DNA of 64,000 bases from JBGAHD01 sp044226395. Lineage in GTDB: Bacteria; Pseudomonadota; Gammaproteobacteria; Xanthomonadales; Ahniellaceae. This document shows, in pieces, positions 1 to 9,900 of the stretch. The DNA lies in the NCBI GenBank assembly GCA_044226395.1, contig JBGAHD010000005.1, positions 248,001-312,000 of the forward strand. Reading direction: 5' to 3'. Each line of letters starts with the position of its first letter. The first letter of the stretch is position 1. Under the pieces are notes generated by a model, which ran no database searches, had not been told where the DNA came from, and saw only the letters and a program-made list of their open reading frames with translations. A program made the position numbers and the translations under genes.

Positions 1-245
1 ATCTGCTCCGGCGTCGCGCGTTCCAGCGTGAAGGTCAGGCCATCAAGGGGCTGCTGCGCGTTCTCGAAGCCATCGGCGAATACTGTGTCGGTGCCGGCAG
101 GCGCCGCCACTGCGCGCGATACCGTCGCCGAAAGCCCCATCGCGCCCGCGGCGATCGCCGCTTGCAGGACCGCGCGTCGATGACCATCGACCGAGTCCGT
201 GGTGGGCTGGGGATCGGCGAGCGTCGCCTGGGTTTCGGAAGTCAT
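1..245 (-). CDS. Exported protein, N-terminal part only (runs off the window edge)
   Basis: Only the first 81 codons lie in the window; the gene continues beyond position 1. Translation from the ATG at 245 gives a polar N-region, then HRRAVLQAAIAAGAMG and an Ala-rich hydrophobic stretch ending near AVAAPA. This resembles a twin-arginine or Sec leader with cleavage around residue 48. Directly after it comes VFADGFEN. From memory, a 'FADGFE' tag like this is common in secreted proteins of Xanthomonadales, but no function is known to me for it here. The mature domain is out of view, so the product cannot be named. Expression would run leftward, away from the gene at 648. Confidence 0.6.
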   Translation of the reverse strand, partial: MTSETQATLADPQPTTDSVDGHRRAVLQAAIAAGAMGLSATVSRAVAAPAGTDTVFADGFENAQQPLDGLTFTLERATPEQ

Positions 246-647
246 GAGATTTGCAGTCCCTGTGTGTTTCGTGGGCGGATGTCCGAAGTCGACCGCCTTC
301 ACGGAAGATCATCGACGGACAGCGCGAGTGCTGAGCGCCGAGCGTAACCAAGGTCCCGAGCGTGGAACCGCGAACCATGCGGCGGTTCTTGGGCGCGGGG
401 CGGCTTCGAGCGAGCGATCCGATTTGGGGCGGGATTTCGAGTTGTACGGTGAGTGATGGTGGCTGGATTCGGCGAGCAGGCGATCCGAGAACGAGCGTTG
501 GAACGCCGCGACTAGCTCGGCTTGACTCGGCCATCCTCTGCGTAAGCCCTAATGCACGTGCCGTGCGTTGACCGTGAGTGCCTGCTTGCCATCGCCCCGG
601 CCGACTGCTTTCATCCGCCAACAACACGACCGAACTGAGTTGACGCC
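246..647. other. Gene-free stretch upstream of two divergent genes
   Basis: These 402 bases separate the leftward exported protein from the rightward hypothetical gene, so both promoters should lie here. Several short open frames cross the stretch, but none has a ribosome site or a convincing product. A TTGACT at about 523 and a TAATGC near 549 are visible, but their spacing does not make a normal sigma-70 promoter. I see no strong repeat or RNA structure. Confidence 0.5.
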
Positions 648-1745
648 ATGTCCTACGACTTCAAACTGAAGTTTCCGCGCACCAAGACCCGCCGCGGCGC
701 TAAGTCAACGCCCGCGCAGACGATCGACTACGTCGCCCGAGCGGCCGAGATTCTGCGTCAGCATGAACCCGACATTGTGATCAAGAGCGACGATGGACGC
801 TTCACCGCGTTCAGCGCCGAACTCGGAGAGGTCCACGTGACCGAACGCGACATCGCGCTGGGCATGTCACTCGGAAGCGACCCTCGAGCCGTCTACGGCG
901 CGATCCACGGACTGATGCGTCGCTTCGACGGCGAAGGCTATGAAACCGTGGACCCGCAGCTGATGCGAGGCACGGTCGAGTACTCGCCCGACTTCCCCAC
1001 GTTCATGCGCCAGTATCGCGAGCACTTCAAGTGCCCCACTGCGGAATTCGAGCAGTGGTGCCGCGGCGAAACCCCGCCGGAATGGGCCGCCCGCGATGCG
1101 CGACGGGAAGACGGTCAGCGTCGCGCGAAGGAGCTGCCTCGCGGCAACCCCCTGACGTATGAGCAACAACGCGAAATGAATCCCGACGCCTTGTGGGCAC
1201 ACTTCCTGGAAATCGTCGCGCGCAACGACGCCGCCATCGAGGCCATGAATCTGCGAGGCTACTTCGACGACCTGGAGACGCTTCACCAAGCCAAGCACGA
1301 GGGATATCGCCCCATGCCCAGCCCCAGTGGCCGGCACTACGACAGCATGTGGTTCGAGGAATGGTTCCAGACGTCACTGCTGAGGTACGAGCAGGGCACG
1401 CTAGCCATGCTGTGGCAGCGCGGCCAGTCGAATGCCATGGCCTACTACCTTCGGAGATACACCCTCAGGTTTCCAGACGCGCCGGAGGACAAGCACGAGC
1501 CCTGGAGAGACTTGATTGTTGCCCTGATACCGCTACTGAGAGATGAGGGCCTGATTGCTTCGGAACCCATGGGGGTGCGAGTTGGTAACGAACTTCAAAC
1601 CAGCTTCGATGGCCCCGATATCGACGCCATTCACTGCCTCGTATGGCCAAGAGTCGTCGCGTCCGGATTAGCGATCGAGGCCACCATGCAGTATGGAAGT
1701 GATCGCGCGAAGGCGGTTGAAATGAAGTTGGGTGAAGGCGTCTAG
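648..1745 (+). CDS. Hypothetical protein, 365 aa, family not recognised
   Basis: This is an intact, soluble-looking protein without signal peptide or membrane segment. The N-terminus is basic (MSYDFKLKFPRTKTRRGAK). The middle is rich in charged and aromatic residues (FMRQYREHFK near residue 125, MWFEEWFQ near 233). I recognise no catalytic motif or named domain. The ATG at 648 is preceded by only a weak GAG-type ribosome site. The gene sits alone, followed after about 30 bases by the left end of an IS481-like element, so it belongs to the accessory part of the window. It could be an orphan cargo or defence-type gene, but nothing in the sequence decides this. Confidence 0.6.
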   Translation: MSYDFKLKFPRTKTRRGAKSTPAQTIDYVARAAEILRQHEPDIVIKSDDGRFTAFSAELGEVHVTERDIALGMSLGSDPRAVYGAIHGLMRRFDGEGYETVDPQLMRGTVEYSPDFPTFMRQYREHFKCPTAEFEQWCRGETPPEWAARDARREDGQRRAKELPRGNPLTYEQQREMNPDALWAHFLEIVARNDAAIEAMNLRGYFDDLETLHQAKHEGYRPMPSPSGRHYDSMWFEEWFQTSLLRYEQGTLAMLWQRGQSNAMAYYLRRYTLRFPDAPEDKHEPWRDLIVALIPLLRDEGLIASEPMGVRVGNELQTSFDGPDIDAIHCLVWPRVVASGLAIEATMQYGSDRAKAVEMKLGEGV

Positions 1746-1777
1746 TCAAAGTGTGTCGGGGCGCTGCTTCGTGGTTG

Positions 1778-1797
1778 AGTTGAGTATTCACCCGACA
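1778..1797 (+). repeat. Left terminal inverted repeat of the IS481-like element
   Basis: The sequence AGTTGAGTATTCACCCGACA matches the reverse complement of 2991-3010 in its first nine and last seven bases. The inner four bases match only partly. Confidence 0.6.
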
Positions 1798-1832
1798 GTC
1801 CGCCCCTTCCGGTAACCCCGAAAGGGGCGGAC
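1798..1832. terminator. Strong GC hairpin next to the left IS end
   Basis: GTCCGCCCCTT at 1798-1808 pairs perfectly with 1822-1832 around a 13-base loop. No T-run follows. It may end transcription of the gene at 648-1745, shield the transposase from outside transcription, or be part of the IS end structure. Confidence 0.45.
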
Positions 1833-1959
1833 ACCTGGCCTTCGTTGGATTGGTGGTTACCACCGCGATCCCAACCTACGGAGCGATCAGAGGTCCGCCT
1901 CTCGTAGCGTTATCAAACGGAAGCAATCCTCGCCGCAACTAGCTGAGACACTAGGCAAT

Positions 1960-2970
1960 GTGTCCCGAGCCCGAAAGCTCATGGGCTACCACCGCGATTC
2001 CTTCTACGAGATTCGCCGCGCGTATCAGACCGGCGGCTTGGAGGCGCTGATCGAGCAGCGCCGCGGCCCACGCAACCCTCATCCCAATCGCGTCTCGCTC
2101 GAGGTCGAGCAGGCGATTGTCGACTTCTGCCTATTGCATCCGACCAAGGGCGCCCAGTTCGTCGCGAACCAACTGCGATTGTCCGGCGTCGACGTAAGCC
2201 CTTCTGGCGTGCGCGGTGTCTGGCAGCGCCACAACATGCTCAAGCGTCACCAGCGCTTGCTCAAGCTCGAAGAGAAGGCCCGCGACACCACGTTCGTACT
2301 CACCGAGACACAGCGCTTGCTGCTCAAGAAGGCCGGCAGCGATGCACTTCCGCAGCACGTCGAGTCCAATGCGCCAGGCGAGTTGCTCAACCAGGATACG
2401 TTCTACTGGGGAACGCTCAAGGGCGTCGGCAAGGTCTACGTGCAGGTCGTCGTCGACACCTTCTGCTCATTGGCATTCGCCAAGGTCTATACCAGCAATA
2501 TGCCGATCACCGGCGCGGACTTGTTGATCGATCGCGTCTTGCCGTTCTATGAGGCCATCCGTGTCGACGTCGGCGCCATACTCACCGACAGTTGCCGCGA
2601 GTTCTGTGGCAAGCCTGACGAGCATCCCTTCGAGCTGCTGCTAGCGATGCACGACATCGAGCATCGTCGCACCAAGATCGCCACTCCGCGAACCAACGGA
2701 TTCGTCGAGCGCATGAACCGCACGCTGCTCGACGAATGCTTCCGCGTTGCAGGTCGGCAGAATTGGTATCTCACGCCCGCCGAAATCCAACGCGATCTCG
2801 ACACCTTCCTCGACTACTACAACCATCGACGCAGTCACCAGGGCTACCGTCTGAAGGGCCGCACACCGGCGATGGCGCTTCAGCAAGCTCTGGAAATCGA
2901 CGCCTTGCCGCTCATAATTCCCGAGCCAGAGGAGACCGAAACAGCCACCGCTGGTAACCTCGACGCGTAA
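1960..2970 (+). CDS. IS481-family transposase
   Basis: The 336-aa product is a DDE integrase-core transposase. The N-terminal part is a helix-turn-helix (VSRARKLMGYHRDSFYEIRR) followed by a second winged region ending near GVRGVWQRH. The rve core begins near residue 145 (LLNQDTFYWG, first Asp), continues with GAILTDSCREF (second Asp) and ends with TNGFVERMNRT (Glu), followed by YYNHRRSHQGY. The motif after the second Asp is normally TDNG; here it is TDSC, an unusual change beside a catalytic residue. The start is a GTG inside the conserved 'GNVSRA' stretch. The frame stays open upstream to 1816 but has no good earlier start and no family-like sequence, so the usual N-terminus appears lost. 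This supports a damaged copy. Confidence 0.8.
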   Translation: MSRARKLMGYHRDSFYEIRRAYQTGGLEALIEQRRGPRNPHPNRVSLEVEQAIVDFCLLHPTKGAQFVANQLRLSGVDVSPSGVRGVWQRHNMLKRHQRLLKLEEKARDTTFVLTETQRLLLKKAGSDALPQHVESNAPGELLNQDTFYWGTLKGVGKVYVQVVVDTFCSLAFAKVYTSNMPITGADLLIDRVLPFYEAIRVDVGAILTDSCREFCGKPDEHPFELLLAMHDIEHRRTKIATPRTNGFVERMNRTLLDECFRVAGRQNWYLTPAEIQRDLDTFLDYYNHRRSHQGYRLKGRTPAMALQQALEIDALPLIIPEPEETETATAGNLDA

Positions 2971-2990
2971 CCCCGTCTACCGAAGCCAGG

Positions 2991-3010
2991 TGTCGGGGAA
3001 TTACTCAACT
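2991..3010 (-). repeat. Right terminal inverted repeat of the IS481-like element
   Basis: TGTCGGGGAATTACTCAACT lies 20 bases after the transposase stop and is the inverted partner of 1778-1797. Confidence 0.6.
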
Positions 3011-3033
3011 TGTACACTCATCCCGCATACGAT

Positions 3034-3054
3034 GCCGTTTGCTTTCCAAACGGC
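3034..3054 (-). terminator. Hairpin downstream of the toxin-immunity operon
   Basis: GCCGTTTG and CAAACGGC form a perfect 8-bp stem around a 5-base loop. It lies 84 bases beyond the stop of the last minus-strand gene of the Rhs operon. There is no clear T-run, so its role as terminator is only likely. Confidence 0.35.
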
Positions 3055-3138
3055 AGCTGCACAGTGGGACTTATAGACCCTCGCGTCCAAATCGCCCAGC
3101 CTCGTCGGCACGGCTTCAGGGGATATCGCAATGTCGAA

Positions 3139-3399
3139 CTATTTGGTCTCTAACGCCTGAAGAACCTTGCGCAGCAGGTCATTCTGTTCCTCTATGAGAG
3201 CAAAAATGCGGTCTTGATTGATCGCTGCACGACGATTTGAGTCGGCGAGATTCGCTTCGAGCCGCCTTCGATACTCCTCCGCTTGAACGATGGCTAGATT
3301 GTTTTGCCTACTCTGTCGCCAACCGAGAAGAAGACTGACGATGTATGCGAGCAAGAACAATGAAAGAGTTGCAACTAGAAGATTTAGGACGAATGTCAT
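3139..3399 (-). CDS. Small membrane protein with coiled-coil tail, last gene of the Rhs operon
   Basis: The 86-aa product has one N-terminal membrane helix (about residues 3-26, FVLNLLVATLSLFLLAYIVS) and then a charged, heptad-like helix to the end (AEEYRRRLEANLADSNRRAA, then EEQNDLLRKVLQALETK). This predicts a membrane-anchored coiled coil with its tail in the cytoplasm. It begins only 3 bases after the stop of the SUKH immunity gene and shares that gene's low GC, so it is probably co-transcribed and co-inherited with the toxin tip. I do not recognise the family. It could be a second protective protein, a membrane anchor or an unrelated passenger; only its operon position supports the first. 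Confidence 0.6.
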   Translation of the reverse strand: MTFVLNLLVATLSLFLLAYIVSLLLGWRQSRQNNLAIVQAEEYRRRLEANLADSNRRAAINQDRIFALIEEQNDLLRKVLQALETK

Positions 3400-3402
3400 G
3401 AT

Positions 3403-3957
3403 TCACCCTTTTCTAGCCAAAAACGGCCAAGGCTCTCTATTCATTACTGACCTCATTCCGCGCTCAAAGAAGTCACTGAAACTTGTCGCAATCTTCTTAA
3501 GCAACAGAGCCTCGTGGTCAACAATGATTACTTGGCCGACTTCACCACCAGGCGCCGGAACAAGATCCACACAGTAGACAACTCTGTTGTCTAGAAGAAT
3601 TGGACACCAACCCGAACTCCAGTCAAATGGTTGTATGGGTCCGATTGTTTGGATGTCGGCGGCACTATCAAAAGTCCCGCATCTTTTTGCACTTTCTGTA
3701 TACCGCTCGATTTCTTCGATAGAATCGCTAATCGAAAGCAGGCGGCGAAGCCCGCCGAATACGAACCCCCCCGCAAAGCACTCCCCGTCGTGCCGCATCC
3801 AGTTATCTGCGAGCTCGACTGGCATGGGACGTGACAGTAGGCCGGCAATACTCGCCAGATCTTTAGCCTGTGCCGGCCCATTCAAGTCATTGAAAATGTC
3901 CGGTCGACTTTGCTCTAGCCACTCTTCGAAAGTCTTCCACAAATCGTTCATGGCCAT
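3403..3957 (-). CDS. SMI1/KNR4 (SUKH)-family immunity protein
   Basis: The product of about 184 aa has a SUKH-1 layout: an N-terminal helix (LWKTFEEWLEQ), a middle strand region (GGFVFGGLRRLL), a Trp-Pro motif (FDWSSGWCPILLDN), then VYCVDLVPAPGGEVGQVIIV and the closing helix SFSDFFERGM. SUKH proteins are standard cytoplasmic antidotes that bind the nuclease tips of polymorphic toxins. The gene overlaps the 3' end of the Rhs gene. A GGAG lies 10 bases before the ATG at 3957. The next ATG, at 3951, forms an ATGA overlap with the toxin stop, so either start fits translational coupling. GC is low (26 of 60 bases in 3661-3720), like the toxin tip and unlike the rest of the window. The cognate target is inferred to be the NucA/NucB-type domain encoded just upstream. 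Confidence 0.85.
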   Translation of the reverse strand: MAMNDLWKTFEEWLEQSRPDIFNDLNGPAQAKDLASIAGLLSRPMPVELADNWMRHDGECFAGGFVFGGLRRLLSISDSIEEIERYTESAKRCGTFDSAADIQTIGPIQPFDWSSGWCPILLDNRVVYCVDLVPAPGGEVGQVIIVDHEALLLKKIATSFSDFFERGMRSVMNREPWPFLARKG

Positions 3958-6900
3958 GTACGCCAAGCTCCATTGGGCAGTGAGAAGCCAGAAGGCAATG
4001 ATGTGTAGGCCAGAGAAATGAATCTCGAAGCCGAAGAGGATCCGTCAGGGCTTACGCGATTGGCTCGATAGAAGTCTCGTAAGAGATCTCTCTGTAGACT
4101 CATCTCATGAAAAGGCAAGAGCTTGAGCGAGACTTTGCCAGCATCATAGTTCTCCTGACCGCCCTGGGATGTAGTTGCAAATGGGTACTCATCGCAAACT
4201 GCCTTTTCTACGAACTCGATGCCCCTCGCGTACTCGTTGCAGTGGCCAGTATTGTTGTAGTCAACCGGGTTCCGCGGACCGTAGTTCAAAAAGATGGGTG
4301 TCGCTTTTCCATTGCTTCCCATCCCGTTTTGAGAATCATCAATATGCTGTGAGTGCTCCGGAATATTGCTGCCTGTGTTCACGATCGGAGTACCGATTTC
4401 GCAGCGACCAGTTCGGATGCACTTCTCAACGTAGACCTTTGCCACTACCAGTATCGCAGTGCCGGCACCGGCAACGAGTGAGGCGATGATTCTGCGCTTC
4501 AAATAGCCCTCAAGTGAGTATCTAATTGTTCCGTTTGCGGCGGTTTCGATGATTGGAACAACGACGCTCCTACCAAGCTGAAGCTGAAGGTTTGCGACGA
4601 CCTGCGTTTCTTCAAGATTCACGGCAGCCATGCCATTGGGGTCCATCTTACCCAAAGGATCTCCTTCGGAGTACCCATATCTTTGAAGTGAGAATGGATT
4701 GTTCGCGCTACCCCAGAGCGGGTCTTGCTGCAAGAACCTGCCTGTTCCAGGATTGAGATACCTCGCGCGCAGATAGTACTGCGCGCTATTGGCGTCTTCT
4801 TGCTCTCCTCGATACTTGTGCTCAAGTGTACTAGTACCCGACTCGTGAATGGTCTCGCCCCATCCGCTGTACTCGTACAAACCGATAACCGTGCCGTCCT
4901 GATTCGTCAGCTTCCTCGTCGACCCAAACCCATCCGCCTGCAACGCCGAGTAGCTGGCGTTCGCGCACGTCGTCGCCGAGTTCGGCGTGCATCGCACCTG
5001 GCTGATGATGTCGTCGCCGTAGCTGAAGACGGCACCGAGCTTCGCGCTGGCGTTGTTCTCACTGATCCACTCCTCAGCGACTTGGGCGTAGGCGTGGTTG
5101 CCGTCGACGAGGTACTGCGTCTCCGTACTCGTTGATCCGGAGAACGTCGTCTGCGCCATGCGGATGCCATCGACGTTGTACTCGTACGTCGTGCGATTGC
5201 CGCCCGAGCGGAACTCGACCATGCGGTTGGCGTCGTCGTAGGCGTATTCCATCAGCTCGCCCGGCTTTGACTTGCCGGTGGTGTTGCCTTGGGCGTCGTA
5301 CGCGTACAGCGTCTGCACCGGCGTTGACGATCCGATCTGCTCGCTTTCGGTGAGCAGGCGGTCGTTGTCGTCGTAGGTGTAGGTCGTGACGCGCATGGGG
5401 CCCACGCCGGGGACGATGGTTTGGGTCAGGCGATTGCCGACGGTGTCATAGGCCCAGGTGGCGTTGCGGGTGACGGTCGCGTCGCGATGGCTGATCGCTT
5501 CACCCGTCAGTCGCTTCTGGCCGTCATAGGTCCAGGTGACGTCTCTCAAGTGACCTTGATCGTCGTTCTCGGCGACGTGCGTGCGCATGCCGCTGGGGTC
5601 GAGCGTGTAGGTGGCTTCGAACAGCGGGGCGTTGGCGGCCGTGCGCTTGACCAGATGGGTCAGGCGGTTGAGATCGTCGTAGCTGTAGACGGTCTGGGTG
5701 CCTTCGGCGCCGGTCATGGTGGCGCGGTTGCCCACGGCGTCGTAGGTGTACCTCGTGACGCGCGGGGCATCGCCCGCGACCGTGGCCGTGACGGTACTCA
5801 GGCGATTGAGCGCGTCGTAGGTGTAGGTGTGCGTCGCCGCCGGACTGACGCGGCTGAGCAAGTTGCCTGCCTTGTCGTACGTGTAGGTGATGGTTCTGCC
5901 TTCGGCATCGGTGGCGGTGACGAGGCGGTGGCGCTCGTCGTAGCCCCAACTGCTCGTGCCCCGTCCGTCAATCGCGGTGGCGCGTTGACCTTCGGGCGTG
6001 TAGGTCATCGTGGCGTCGTGATCGGTCGGGTAGTCGATGCCGGTGAGGCGGTTCTGGTCGTCGTAGGTGTAGCCGACGACGCGGCCGCGGAAGTCGGTGC
6101 TGCTCACGCGATTCCCGAGCAGGTCGTACTGCATGCTCTCGCGCTGACCCAGCGGCAAGGTGCGCGTGATCTCGCGGCCTTGGCTGTCGTGGGTCCAGCG
6201 CGTGACGCGGCCCGCGGCATCGGTCTGGGTGATGCGGTTACCCCATTCGTCGTAGGTGTAGCGCGTGATCGAGGGCGCATCGCCCACGTTGGCGGGTGGC
6301 AAGGTCACATCGATCAAGCGGCCAAGTTCATCGTAGCCGTACTGCGTGATGCGGCCGGCTTGATCGGTCTCGCTGATCTTGCGGCCCAGTTCGTCATAGA
6401 CGGTGCTGACACTCGTGCCGTCGTGGAACGTGGTCTCGAGCAGCTTGCCCGCATCGTCGTAGCGATAGGTCGTGCGATGGCCCAGCGCATCGACCATGGC
6501 GGTCCGACGACCCGAGGCGTCGTACTCGGTGGTCGTGGTGGGGCCATCGCCCGCTGAACCGTCGGGCTTCGATTGGATGACCTTGGTGCGTCGCCCGGCA
6601 TCGTCGTACTCGTAGCGCGTGATGCGGCCGAGTTCGTCGGTCGAGGCGATCACGCGGCCCGCGGCGTCATAGCTCGTCGTCGTGCGCGGATTGTCGGCAT
6701 CCGTGCCCGGCGTGGTGTCGGGCTGGATGGTCTCGATCAAGCGGTCGGCCGCGTCATAGACCATGCGCGTGGTGTGGCCCTGACGGTCGGTCTCGGCGAT
6801 GACGTTGCCGTTTTCGTCGTAGGTCTTGGTCTCGTAGGTGCCGTCGCTGTAGTCGATGCGGCTGACGTTTCCGCGCGCGTCATACGTCGTGACCGTGCAG

Positions 6901-9900
6901 CGGTTGGCGCTGTCGCACTCGTGGGTAGGCTTGTCGTTGCCGTCGTATTGCGTGGTGGTGAAGGAGCCGTCGGGTTGGTCGACGCGCACCACGCGACCCT
7001 TGTCGTCGTAGGTGGTGGTGGTGGTTTCGGTGACGGTGGCTTTGGCGATTTGCGGCGTGCGGCCCTTCGCCGCGGCACCCGGCGCGACATTCGCGACGGT
7101 GCGTTCGCGGGTCTGGCGGATCACGCGGCCCATGTCGTTGTAGGCCATGTGCGTGATGTGGCCGAGCGCGTCGGTTTCCTTGGTGCGCCAGTACTGCGGC
7201 GGGTTGAGGAAGTAGGTCGTGGTGTTGCCGGCCGCGTCGATCAGGCTGGTGAGTTCGCCGGTTTCGGTGGAGCCGATGCCCGAGTCGTAACCGAACTCGG
7301 TGGTGTTGCCCACGGCATCCGTGGTGGTCAGCAGCGCGCCGGAGTTGGGGTTGTAGGTGTTGGCCATGACCGTGCGACCGAGCGCATCGACCTGGGTGAG
7401 CAGGTGATTGCGGTTGTCGAAGGTGCTGGTGGTGACCTCGCCCAGCGCGTTGGTCTCGGTGAGGCGATTGCCCTGGGCGTCGTACGTGTACGTGGTCACG
7501 TGACCGAGGGGGTCGGTCTCGGTGAGCACGTTGTCGTCGGCATCGTAGGTGTAATGCGTGGTCTCGGACAGCGCGTTGGTGCTGGCGAGCACGCGACCGC
7601 GGTCGTCGTACAGGTGCACGGTGGTGTTGCCACGACGATCGCGGACGGACTCGCTGCGACCATCGATGTCGTGATGCATCTCGATGCGATGGCCGTCGGC
7701 GTCGATGGTGGCGATGAGCCGCCCGTCGTCGTCGTACTCGTTGCGGCTGACGCGCACGCCGCGCGGGTCGATGATGTCGCGCAGGTAATGCGGCAGGCGC
7801 ACGGTCTCGTAGGTGTACTGCGTGACCTGGTTGAGCTGATCGCTCATGGCCTGCAGATCGCCTTGCGCGGTGTAGGTGTACGACAGCAGCTTGCCGTCGG
7901 GCAGGATCATGTCCTCGATGCGGTTCTGCGCGTCACGCACGAACTGAATGCCCACGCCCGAACTGTGCACGATGCCGCTATTCGAGTAGTTGAGCGTATT
8001 GCCATTGGGGTCGACGACCTGGCGGATGCCGAAGGTCTGATCGAGTTTGTAGACCATGCCGTCGGCGGTGGTCAGCTCATAGGTCGTCGGGTCGATGGGC
8101 ACGGTCGGTGCCTCGGGGTCGACGATGTTGCTGACCACGTTGTTGCCGACCGTGGCCACGCGCACCAGGCCGTAGCTTGTCTGCTTGAGTTTGGTGCGCG
8201 TGCGGTTACCCGGTTCGAACTCGAGATGGACGTTGATCTCGGGTTGGATCTGCGAGCACTCGGGCACGGCTTTGGCGTGGAAGGTTTCGACGTCGCCGTC
8301 GGGCAACGTGACGGTGACCGTGGGGTCACCGGCCGGGACCACGCAGTACTTCACGAAGAAGCCGTCGTTGATCTCCTGCACGCGCCAGCTGAAGCCCAGG
8401 CGTCGCGATTCGTGCACGCGCACGTTTTGATAGTCGAGCGACCAGCCGTAACCGAAGTCGAGCTTCTCGCTCTTGCGGCGCGTGTCGTAGGTGCGCAGCA
8501 CGCGCACGGGAATGCCAGCGAGCGGCACGCTCACGTCTTCGAAGGTGATGCTGAAGTGACCGACCTTCATGTCGCCCGAGACGATCACGACCGCCGAGTC
8601 GCTGCTAACGCGACCGCTGGTGTCGGTCGCTTGCAGGATCAGCGCGTACTGACCGTTGAGCATCAAGGTCGGATCGAAGCGCGCGAAGTCCTGCGCGGTG
8701 AACGTGTTGCTGCCTTGCGCGAGCACGGTGGCCACGGCATCGGGCGTGTTGGCCGGCCGCAGGAAGAGTTTCCAGTTCGCCAGCGCCGCATCGGTGACCG
8801 TGCCACGCACGGGCGTGGGCGCGCTGATCTCGCTGGCATCGGTGGGCGAGAGCAACTCGACGACCGGCGGCTCGGTGTCGCTGGGATCGCTGACGAAGAA
8901 CTCGGTGGTCGCGGTGGCGGTGTCGTAAGGATCGGTGACCGAGCCTTCGACGACATGACGACCGATGACGCTGCTCGTGAAGCTGGCTTCGCCGGCGGCG
9001 TTCAACACCACGGTCGCGCCATCAACGGTGAGCGAACGCGTCACGGCACCCGCGGCGCAGGTGTACTGCAGCAGCAGGCTGACGGGCTCACCGGGCGCGA
9101 TCAGGTTAGGCGTGGCGGTGACGGTCGCGGTCAATGCGCCGGTGGCGGCGCTGACGGTAATCGTCCAGGTCTGATCGATGAAAGCCTGCGCGTCGGCGAC
9201 GCGCGCGGTGACCGTGGCGCTGCCTTCGGCGACGGGCGTCCAACGGATCAGACCGGTGGCCGCGTCGATGCTCATGCCGGCGGGGGCGGTGGTGAGGGTG
9301 TAGGTGAGTGTGTCGCCGTCTTCGTCGGTGGCGTCGAGGTTGTATTGGTACTCGCGCGTAGCGCGGGCGTTGGGCGCGGGCGTGCTGGTGACCGTCGGCG
9401 CGTGATTGCTGTTGGCGGCGCTCACCACGAGGGTGAAGTGCTGCGTGCCCGTGGCGCCATGGCCATCGTTGACGCTGACTTCAACTTCGTGCGAACCGAT
9501 CTGCGTGACGCTCGGCGTCCATGCGATGGCGCCGGTGAGCGCGTCGATGCTCATGCCCGCGGGGGACGTGGTCAACGCGTAGCTCAAGGTGTCGCCATCG
9601 GCATCGGTGGCATTGAGATCGTACGCGTACGCCACGCCCACCGTGGCCGCGAGTGGCGCGCTGGTGGAGATGACGGGCGGATGATTGCCGGCGTCGTTGT
9701 CGTTCACCGTCAAGGTGAAGGTTTGCGTGGCGACGGCGCCGCGCGCATCGCGCGCTTCCAAGGTGAACGTTCTCGCGCCAACTTGCGCGGCGGTGGGTGT
9801 CCAGCTCAGCGCACCCGAGGTGGCGTTGATCGTCGCACCTTCGGGCGCGTTGGCGATGGCGAAGGTGATGCTGTCGCCATCCTCATCCGTCGCGGTGGCC

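Larger units (their letters stand above)
1772..3016 (+). mobile_element. IS481-family insertion sequence, probably decayed
   Basis: A DDE transposase gene (1960-2970) is flanked by imperfect 20-base terminal inverted repeats at 1778-1797 and 2991-3010 that match at 17 of 20 positions. The outer limits are uncertain: the right end reads inward as TGTACAAGTTGAG, while the left end has TGGTTGAGTTGAG, so I set the borders at the TG/CA ends. No clear target duplication is visible. The left end also holds a strong hairpin (1798-1832). The diverged left end and the altered transposase suggest the copy no longer moves. It lies just downstream of the Rhs toxin cassette. Confidence 0.6.

Noticed and set aside
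1858..1997. TACCACCGCGAT present at 1858 and 1986, considered as an attachment-site duplication
   Set aside because: Only 12 bases are shared and both copies lie within the IS element; no integrase gene is near. Probably chance or a relic of IS decay.
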